NCBI GenBank assembly: GCA_944324625.1
Contig: CALUWZ010000127.1
Coordinates: forward strand, 1 to 5,340
Origin: an uncultured Mailhella sp.
GTDB lineage: Bacteria > Desulfobacterota > Desulfovibrionia > Desulfovibrionales > Desulfovibrionaceae
DNA length: 5,340 bases
Direction: 5' to 3'
A program made the position numbers and the translations under genes. Shown piece by piece: positions 1-5,340 of the stretch. How positions within the stretch are numbered: position 1 is the first letter of the stretch; each line of letters starts with the position of its first letter. The notes under the pieces were generated by a model. The model made no database searches. It was given only the letters and a program-made list of their open reading frames with translations, and was not told the DNA's origin.

Positions 1-344
1 ACTTTGTCAAAAGCAAGGGAAAATACAGGCTGAAGGCATACAATTACCGTAGAGCTGGCCACAGAAGTATAGTTTAATGATTCAAACCACAAAACATAGT
101 GCAGGGCCAAAAAAAGTCCGGCCCAAGCACTTTGCTTCCATTGGCGGCCGTGCAGTTTTTGGATTTCGCTTCGGCAGGTTTTGCTGCATAAAAGAACAGG
201 CAGCAAAACAAGGGCCGCAATCAGCAGGCGGTAAAATGCCGTAACCGCTGAGGGTGCGTCAGCAAGTTTTACGAAAATGGCAGAGGTGGACAGGGCAAAA
301 ACGCCCAAAAACAGAATGAAATATGTTGCAAAAGCAGAATGCAT
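1..344 (-). CDS. EamA/DMT-family transporter, N-terminal part (runs off left edge)
   Basis: My translation of the minus strand from the ATG at 344-342 gives 114 residues with no stop before the window edge. It begins MHSAFATYFILFLGVFALST and has four likely membrane helices at about residues 5-24, 33-53, 72-90 and 95-111. The segment IFVKLADAPSAVTAFYRL after helix 1 and the LHYVLWFESLNYTSVASS stretch are typical of the first EamA repeat of drug/metabolite transporters. Such proteins are inner-membrane exporters or permeases of about 290-300 residues with ten helices, so roughly 40% is visible. The substrate cannot be told from sequence. The start is supported by GGAGG at 349-353, four bases upstream, which is slightly close. 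A promoter lies at 416-444. It appears monocistronic at its 5' end and is not functionally tied to the gua genes. Confidence 0.85.
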   Translation of the reverse strand, partial: MHSAFATYFILFLGVFALSTSAIFVKLADAPSAVTAFYRLLIAALVLLPVLLCSKTCRSEIQKLHGRQWKQSAWAGLFLALHYVLWFESLNYTSVASSTVIVCLQPVFSLAFDK

Positions 345-415
345 ACGGCCTCCCAAAAGAATGTAGAACGGTATAACCTGTATGAATTATTGAAAATATA
401 TTATTTTCCGAGAGA

Positions 416-444
416 AATATAGAAAAAATCCCGTTTTTTATCAA
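416..444 (-). promoter_or_regulatory. Sigma70-type promoter for the EamA transporter gene
   Basis: Reading the minus strand, TTGATA (444-439) and TATATT (421-416) are separated by exactly 17 bases. Transcription would start near 409, giving a leader of about 65 nt before the ATG at 344. This is a good consensus match, but the surroundings are very AT-rich, so a chance match is possible. Confidence 0.55.
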
Positions 445-576
445 GCCCGAAATGGGAGTAAATTAATTTTATCTTGAAATATTATGTAATTGAAGTTAAA
501 GATTAAATTAATTTATAACGTATTTTATTTTATGTAATTATCATAGTTAGATGACAAAACATATAAAATTTCTTTA

Positions 577-722
577 CAAGGGGCTTCATCCCTTGAACCC
601 GACCCAAGGGTAAGCAATAGGGGACTTTGTCCCCCGGCTCTCACCCTTGGGGAACCCGAGCTTTCCCCCGATTTCACACTTTTTCGGCAGGAAACTGACG
701 TTTCCGCCTTCAAAGGGTGAAG
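577..722. repeat. GC-rich cluster of nested hairpins, probable intergenic repeat element
   Basis: Several inverted repeats are packed together. CAAGGG (577-582) pairs with CCCTTG (590-595). CCCAAGGGT (603-611) pairs perfectly with ACCCTTGGG (643-651) and encloses a second hairpin, GGGGAC (620-625) with GTCCCC (629-634). GGGGAA (649-654) can alternatively pair with TTCCCC (663-668). TTCACACTTT (673-682) pairs with AAAGGGTGAA (712-721) with one mismatch, enclosing GGAAAC/GTTTCC (690-695/700-705), which extends by GGC/GCC with one bulged A. The island is much richer in G and C than its flanks. From memory, similar clusters of GGGG...CCCC hairpins recur between genes in gut Desulfovibrionaceae and other anaerobes. 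That it is a dispersed repeat is inferred, since only one copy is in the window. Confidence 0.6.
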
Positions 723-792
723 TGCCGTAAATCAAAAATTTTATCTTTTTGCAGATGAGTAATATATTTTGTATTGATTTTATTATAAAAAT

Positions 793-821
793 TTGGAAGC
801 ATATTTTTATTGTATTATAAC
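793..821 (+). promoter_or_regulatory. Candidate plus-strand promoter upstream of the small ORF
   Basis: TTGGAA (793-798) and TATAAC (816-821) are separated by 17 bases, with start of transcription expected near 828. It is the best-spaced plus-strand pair I found upstream of the small ORF and would give it a leader of about 135 nt. The region is AT-rich enough that chance matches are common. Confidence 0.3.
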
Positions 822-962
822 TATGTTAGAAAAATTCACTAGGTGTTGAAAAGAGAGTGATAATTTGTTAATTATGCAATAATTGCTTTTTTTTAATAAC
901 TGGAGCTAGAAGATTTTAAAAGCCGTGGATTAAAAATTAGGGAATTGTCTAAAGAGTTGGTT

Positions 963-1202
963 ATGAATTTTATGCAAAGCAGTTTTGAGTGTTGTAAAGA
1001 CTGTATAGGTATGACGCAGACGAAGATTTTTAATGAGTGTGTTTTTGGTAGGGAAAATTATCCCATTGCCGCTTTGACAAGGCAGCAATATAGCAATATT
1101 GGTTTGTTGCAATTTTATATGAATTGCAGGAAGAAGGGAAAGCAGAACGCTTGCCAAGCAAAAAATGGAGATTGGTTTAATAAAACAGTTAAAAGTTTTT
1201 GA
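963..1202 (+). CDS. Small Cys-rich protein of unknown function (possible gene or remnant)
   Basis: From the ATG at 963 the frame encodes 79 residues, ending at TGA 1200-1202. I do not recognise the family. The product is soluble-looking and basic toward its C-terminus, with six Cys including an ECCKDC motif near residues 9-14. The middle (IFNECVFG, then PIAALTRQQYSNIGLLQFYM) reads like real protein with plausible helices. A small DNA-binding fold is conceivable but unproven. The frame stays open back to 900 (TAA at 897-899), and the residues before the ATG (FKSRGLKIRELSKEL) also look coding. TTG 945 is an alternative start but has no properly spaced ribosome site. ATG 963 has only a weak AAAGAG (951-956). 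A clear GGAG at 902-905 has no ATG, GTG or TTG after it. The gene may therefore have lost its start. The last residues overlap a repeat that supplies the stop codon. It converges on guaA. Confidence 0.42.
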   Translation: MNFMQSSFECCKDCIGMTQTKIFNECVFGRENYPIAALTRQQYSNIGLLQFYMNCRKKGKQNACQAKNGDWFNKTVKSF

Positions 1203-1208
1203 AAGGGG

Positions 1209-1244
1209 TGCAGGGGAAAACTTTTGCAAAAGTTTTCCCCTGCA
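1209..1244. repeat. Perfect 36-bp palindrome between the small ORF and guaA
   Basis: The arms 1209-1226 and 1227-1244 are exact reverse complements with no spacer (TGCAGGGGAAAACTTTTG and its complement). It lies six bases after the stop of the plus-strand small ORF and beyond the guaA terminator on the other strand. On the plus strand it is followed by an A tract (1245-1251), not T, so it is not a classic intrinsic terminator for that strand. As RNA it would form a long stem from either strand and could protect 3' ends or back up the adjacent terminator. From memory, near-identical GGGGAAAACTTTT hairpins are frequent at gene ends in Desulfovibrionaceae. That link was not checked. Confidence 0.7.
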
Positions 1245-1256
1245 AAAAAAATAAAT

Positions 1257-1284
1257 AAAAAAGGGAGCGTGTGCTCCCTTTTTT
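1257..1284. terminator. Bidirectional intrinsic terminator (guaA and the convergent small ORF)
   Basis: GGGAGC (1263-1268), loop GTGT (1269-1272) and GCTCCC (1273-1278) form a GC-rich stem, flanked by six A (1257-1262) and six T (1279-1284) that extend it to 12 bp. On the minus strand it begins nine bases past the guaA TAA (1296-1294) and ends in a U run, so it is a textbook terminator for the gua operon. By symmetry it has a U run on the plus strand too and can stop transcripts from the small ORF. Confidence 0.88.
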
Positions 1285-1293
1285 GCGGTGAAA

Positions 1294-2838
1294 TTATTCC
1301 CATTCGATGGTGCTCGGCGGTTTTGGGGAAATATCCAAAACAACGCGGTTGACGCCGCGCACTTCGTTGATGATTCTGGTGCTCATTTTGGCAAGCACGT
1401 CTTCGGGGATACGGGACCAGTCAGCGGTCATGGCGTCCACGCTGTCAACAATGCGCAGGGCAATGACGCTTTCGTAGGTTCTGCCGTCACCCATGACGCC
1501 CACGGTTTTGAGAGGAAGAAGAACGGCAAAGCCCTGCCAAACTTTGCGGTACCAGCCGGAGGCACGCAGTTCTTCCTGAACAATGGTATCGGCTTTGCGC
1601 AGAATGTTGAGGCGTTCTTCGGTGATTTCTCCGATAATGCGGATGGCAAGACCGGGGCCGGGGAAGGGGTGGCGCCACAAGACGGATTCGGGAATGCCGA
1701 GTTCGGCGCCCACGGCGCGCACTTCGTCTTTGAAAAGTTCGCGCAGGGGTTCGATCAGGTCCATGTCCATTTTTTCAGGAAGCCCGCCCACGTTGTGGTG
1801 GCTTTTGATAACGGCGCTGGGGCCTTTGTGGGAAACGGATTCGATAACGTCGGGATACAGCGTGCCTTGGGCAAGGAATTTTACGCTGACGCCGCTGGCT
1901 TTAATGGCATTGGCTTCCTGTTCGAATACGTCAATAAAGGTATGGCCGATGATTTTGCGTTTCTTTTCGGGGTCTTCCACGCCTGCAAGCTTGTCAAGAA
2001 AGAGTTTGCTTGCGTCTACGTATTTGAGGTTAAGGTCAAAGTGTTCGCGGAGGTATTTGACAACTTCTTCGCCTTCGTTTTCGCGGAGTACGCCGTTGTT
2101 TACAAAAATGCAGTGCAGTCTGTGGCCGATTGCCTTATTGAGCAGGACCGCAACGACAGTGGAGTCCACTCCGCCTGAAAGGGCGCAGATAACATGGCCG
2201 TCGCCGACTTTTTCACGGCATTCTTCAATAACGCGTTCGGCAAAGTTGTGCATGTTCCAGTCAGCTTCAAGGTGTGCAACTTCAAAGAGGAAGTTTCGGA
2301 GCATTTTTGTGCCGTCAAGGCTGTGGTGCACTTCGGGGTGGAACTGCAGCGCGTAAATTTTTCGTTCTTCGTCGCACATGGCGGCAATGGCAAGGGTTGC
2401 TGTTTTGCCGCAGACCTTGAAGCCCTGCGGTGCTTTGCTTACTTTGTCGCCGTGGCTCATCCAGACGCGGGAAGTTTTTTCAATGCCTTTCCACAGGGCG
2501 CATGTATCGGAAAGTTCGAGGTCGGCAGGGCCGTATTCTCTTGTTTCGGACTGGGAAAGTCCGCCGCCGAGATTATGGGCCAGCAGCTGCATGCCGTAGC
2601 AGATGCCGAGTACGGGCACGCCGATTTCCAGAAGTCCCATGTCAAGGGCGGGGGCGTCCTGTTCGCCGACGCTGGCGGGTCCGCCTGAAAGAATAATGGC
2701 GTCGGGATTCATTGCTTTGATTTTATCAGCACTTACCTGACAGGGATGAATTTCGGAATAAACGCCTGCTTCACGCACACGGCGGGCAATAAGCTGCGTA
2801 ACCTGAGAGCCAAAGTCGATAATAATTACTTTTGACAT
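1294..2838 (-). CDS. guaA: GMP synthase [glutamine-hydrolysing]
   Basis: Cytosolic enzyme of purine synthesis that aminates XMP to GMP using ATP and ammonia released from glutamine. The 514 residues match the usual bacterial length of about 510-525. The class I glutamine amidotransferase domain is at about 1-190, with nucleophile Cys80 in GICYGMQ and His167/Glu169 in QFHPEV. The ATP pyrophosphatase domain follows at about 195-390, with the P-loop SGGVDST at 221-227. The C-terminal dimerisation and XMP-binding domain includes [13 protein letters not shown] near 389-401 and ends in KPPSTIEWE, the conserved tail. All key residues are intact. The start ATG (2838-2836) is preceded by AAGGG (2848-2844), five bases away. 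It lies 22 nt after guaB on the same strand, so the two are almost certainly cotranscribed, and it is followed by a strong terminator. Confidence 0.98.
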   Translation of the reverse strand: MSKVIIIDFGSQVTQLIARRVREAGVYSEIHPCQVSADKIKAMNPDAIILSGGPASVGEQDAPALDMGLLEIGVPVLGICYGMQLLAHNLGGGLSQSETREYGPADLELSDTCALWKGIEKTSRVWMSHGDKVSKAPQGFKVCGKTATLAIAAMCDEERKIYALQFHPEVHHSLDGTKMLRNFLFEVAHLEADWNMHNFAERVIEECREKVGDGHVICALSGGVDSTVVAVLLNKAIGHRLHCIFVNNGVLRENEGEEVVKYLREHFDLNLKYVDASKLFLDKLAGVEDPEKKRKIIGHTFIDVFEQEANAIKASGVSVKFLAQGTLYPDVIESVSHKGPSAVIKSHHNVGGLPEKMDMDLIEPLRELFKDEVRAVGAELGIPESVLWRHPFPGPGLAIRIIGEITEERLNILRKADTIVQEELRASGWYRKVWQGFAVLLPLKTVGVMGDGRTYESVIALRIVDSVDAMTADWSRIPEDVLAKMSTRIINEVRGVNRVVLDISPKPPSTIEWE

Positions 2839-2860
2839 AGTAACCCTTATATAATGTTAA

Positions 2861-4321
<1,461 letters not shown>

Positions 4322-4325
4322 TTAA

Positions 4326-4330
4326 TCTCC
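4326..4330 (-). promoter_or_regulatory. Ribosome binding site of guaB
   Basis: On the minus strand GGAGA (4330-4326) stands seven bases before the ATG at 4318. This fixes the guaB start and agrees with the conserved N-terminus ([13 protein letters not shown]). Confidence 0.8.
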
Positions 4331-4405
4331 TATGCAAAAAGCTTTAGATTAAACAAAAACGCTTGTATCCAAACTCAAAAAGGGGAATAAAGCGTTCATC
4401 GTTAC

Positions 4406-4476
4406 GGGGTTGTGTCAATAAAAATAATCAATGTGTGAAAATAACTTGTTATCAGGGGCTTTGTCAATAAAATAAA
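4406..4476. repeat. Two copies of a GGGG...TGTCAATAAAA direct repeat, 49 bp apart
   Basis: One copy starts at 4406 and the other at 4455. Both have GGGG, then three variable bases, then TGTCAATAAAA, followed by AT-rich sequence. Each contains a minus-strand TTGACA box. The distal copy forms the -35 of the best guaB promoter. They could be tandem promoter relics, paired regulator sites or chance. Confidence 0.5.
4438..4467 (-). promoter_or_regulatory. Candidate sigma70 promoter of the guaB-guaA operon
   Basis: On the minus strand a perfect TTGACA (4467-4462) is followed after 18 bases by TATTTT (4443-4438). Initiation would fall near 4431, leaving a leader of about 110 nt. A second TTGACA (4418-4413) lies closer to the gene but lacks a good -10 at the right distance. 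I see no recognisable riboswitch or purine-repressor operator in the leader. Confidence 0.5.
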
Positions 4477-4520
4477 TGGGGAAAATCTCCGAAAAGTGAA
4501 ATTTTTCTCTCTTGTTTGTC

Positions 4521-4549
4521 TTGACTACGGGCGTATATTTAAATAATAT
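4521..4549 (+). promoter_or_regulatory. Sigma70-type promoter of lysS
   Basis: TTGACT (4521-4526) and TAATAT (4544-4549) are separated by exactly 17 bases, a near-consensus pair. Transcription would begin near 4556, giving a leader of about 35 nt, too short for a lysine riboswitch or T-box. Confidence 0.7.
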
Positions 4550-4579
4550 TGCAGGTCAAACGTATTGATTACTTTTTGT

Positions 4580-4583
4580 GGAG
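4580..4583 (+). promoter_or_regulatory. Ribosome binding site deciding the GTG start of lysS
   Basis: GGAG at 4580-4583 is seven bases upstream of the GTG at 4591. The in-frame ATG codons at 4660 and 4666 have no such site in front of them, so GTG 4591 is preferred. Confidence 0.65.
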
Positions 4584-4590
4584 TTTAAGT

Positions 4591-5340
4591 GTGAGTACCC
4601 CGAATAAAAATCAAAAGGCGATTAAAATTGCCAGTCAATCTGACCATGTATCATATTTTATGCCCATGCTTGAAAATTTTCAGGATCGTGGTGAGTTGAA
4701 CGAAGTCATAAAAAACTGTGTCGCAAAATCCTGCGATATCTGGGATATGGGCGTGCCGCTTTTTCCCAACGGTTTCAAAAAAGAAGACAGCTGCGGTGCC
4801 GTGCGCGCCGAATTTGAAGGGTACAGCGCTGAAGAACTGGAAGCTATTGATACGGAATTTGTGCTTGCGGGCAGAATGATTTCTTCCCGTTCTTTCGGCA
4901 AGGTGATATTTTTCCACCTGCAGGACAGGACGGGCCGCCTGCAGTGTTATGCCGATAAATCACGCATTGAAGAAAATGAGTTTAAAGTTTTCAAAAAACT
5001 TGACGTGGGCGATATTGTCGGCGTCAAAGGCACGCTTTTCAGAACCAAAACCGGCGAACTGACACTTTCCTGCACCACGATTAAACTGCTGACAAAATCT
5101 TTCCGTCCTCTGCCTGACAAACATGCAGGTCTGACCAATGTGGAAATGCGTTTCCGTCAGCGTTATGTCGATCTGATCGTGAACCCGAAAGCCCGCGATG
5201 TATTCCGCAAGCGTTCACGCATTGTGCGCGAATTCAGAAACTTTATGGAAGCTCAGGATTTCATCGAGGTGGAAACCCCGATGATGCATCCCCTTGCGGG
5301 CGGTGCCAATGCCCGTCCTTTTGTGACGCACCACAATGCC
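4591..5340 (+). CDS. lysS: Lysyl-tRNA synthetase, class II, N-terminal half (runs off right edge)
   Basis: Cytosolic enzyme that charges tRNA-Lys with lysine using ATP. From GTG 4591 the frame is open for 250 codons to the window edge, about half of the usual length of roughly 500. The OB-fold anticodon-binding domain is at about 88-170, including [28 protein letters not shown] and [13 protein letters not shown]. The linker [10 protein letters not shown] and FRQRYVDLI (188-196) leads into the class II catalytic core. Motif 1 is at about 205-232, ending in EVETPMM with its conserved proline, followed by [17 protein letters not shown]-binding motifs 2 and 3 lie outside the window. About 35 polar residues ([16 protein letters not shown]...) precede the GELNEVI segment and look like a poorly conserved extension. 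The PLFPNGF segment at 56-62 is, from memory, typical of Desulfovibrio-type LysRS. It has its own promoter and is transcribed divergently from guaB. Confidence 0.96.
   Translation, partial: MSTPNKNQKAIKIASQSDHVSYFMPMLENFQDRGELNEVIKNCVAKSCDIWDMGVPLFPNGFKKEDSCGAVRAEFEGYSAEELEAIDTEFVLAGRMISSRSFGKVIFFHLQDRTGRLQCYADKSRIEENEFKVFKKLDVGDIVGVKGTLFRTKTGELTLSCTTIKLLTKSFRPLPDKHAGLTNVEMRFRQRYVDLIVNPKARDVFRKRSRIVREFRNFMEAQDFIEVETPMMHPLAGGANARPFVTHHNA

Larger units (their letters stand above)
345..962. other. Gene-poor intergenic region, AT-rich with a GC-rich repeat island
   Basis: I see no convincing protein gene in these 618 bases. From 345 to about 575 the DNA is AT-rich and holds the transporter promoter. 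A GC-rich hairpin cluster occupies about 577-722. From 723 to 962 the DNA is again AT-rich, with a possible plus-strand promoter (793-821), a weak hairpin followed by eight T (870-894), and an isolated Shine-Dalgarno-like GGAG (902-905). No tRNA-like or rRNA-like sequence was recognised. Confidence 0.7.

Noticed and set aside
259..444. 61-codon minus-strand open frame at the transporter start
   Set aside because: A shifted frame overlapping the EamA gene and its promoter. The other frame encodes clear membrane helices and has a ribosome site.
525..713. 62-codon minus-strand open frame inside the hairpin island
   Set aside because: Its codons are the hairpin arms themselves (Ser/Gly/Arg/Pro-rich). 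It is best explained as a spurious ORF over a repeat.
577..722. CRISPR array
   Set aside because: The repeated G/C blocks are inverted, of unequal length and irregularly spaced. There is no regular direct repeat with spacers.
930..1343. 137-codon minus-strand open frame through the guaA end
   Set aside because: It crosses the guaA 3' end in another frame, the intrinsic terminator and the palindrome, so it cannot be a sensible independent gene.
1288..2178. 296-codon plus-strand open frame antisense to guaA
   Set aside because: It lies wholly opposite intact guaA codons, has a low-complexity composition rich in Phe, Ala, Val, Gly and His that is typical of a codon shadow, and has no ribosome site or recognisable domain.

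Overview
The window looks like ordinary chromosomal sequence from a bacterium with moderate to low GC. The closest match I can suggest from memory is a Desulfovibrionaceae-type member of Desulfobacterota. This rests on the LysRS N-terminal region, which has a PLFPNGF-type segment before the anticodon-binding fold, on the guaB-guaA operon order, and on the style of the intergenic hairpin repeats. No search was run, so the taxon is an inference.

Layout: positions 1-344 (minus strand) hold the N-terminal 114 residues of an EamA/DMT-family membrane transporter that runs off the left edge, with a good sigma70-type promoter at 416-444. Positions 345-962 carry no convincing gene. They are very AT-rich except for a GC-rich cluster of nested hairpins at about 577-722 that looks like an intergenic repeat element. 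A small Cys-rich ORF of unknown function lies at 963-1202 (plus strand) and its start is doubtful. Between it and guaA are a perfect 36-bp palindrome (1209-1244) and a bidirectional intrinsic terminator (1257-1284).

Positions 1294-4318 (minus strand) are the guanine nucleotide operon. guaB (IMP dehydrogenase, 485 aa) is followed after 22 nt by guaA (GMP synthase, 514 aa). Together they convert IMP to XMP and then to GMP. Both are full length with intact catalytic motifs. A 272-bp divergent intergenic region separates guaB from lysS, which starts with GTG at 4591 (plus strand) and continues past the right edge, so the first 250 residues of lysyl-tRNA synthetase are present. Each gene has its own recognisable promoter.

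I found no CRISPR array, tRNA, rRNA, transposase, phage gene or defence system, and I do not think the window holds an undescribed multi-gene system. The parts worth a second look are non-coding or marginal: the hairpin cluster, the palindrome fused to the end of the small ORF, the small ORF with a Shine-Dalgarno site but no start codon beside it, and a 49-bp-spaced direct repeat upstream of guaB.
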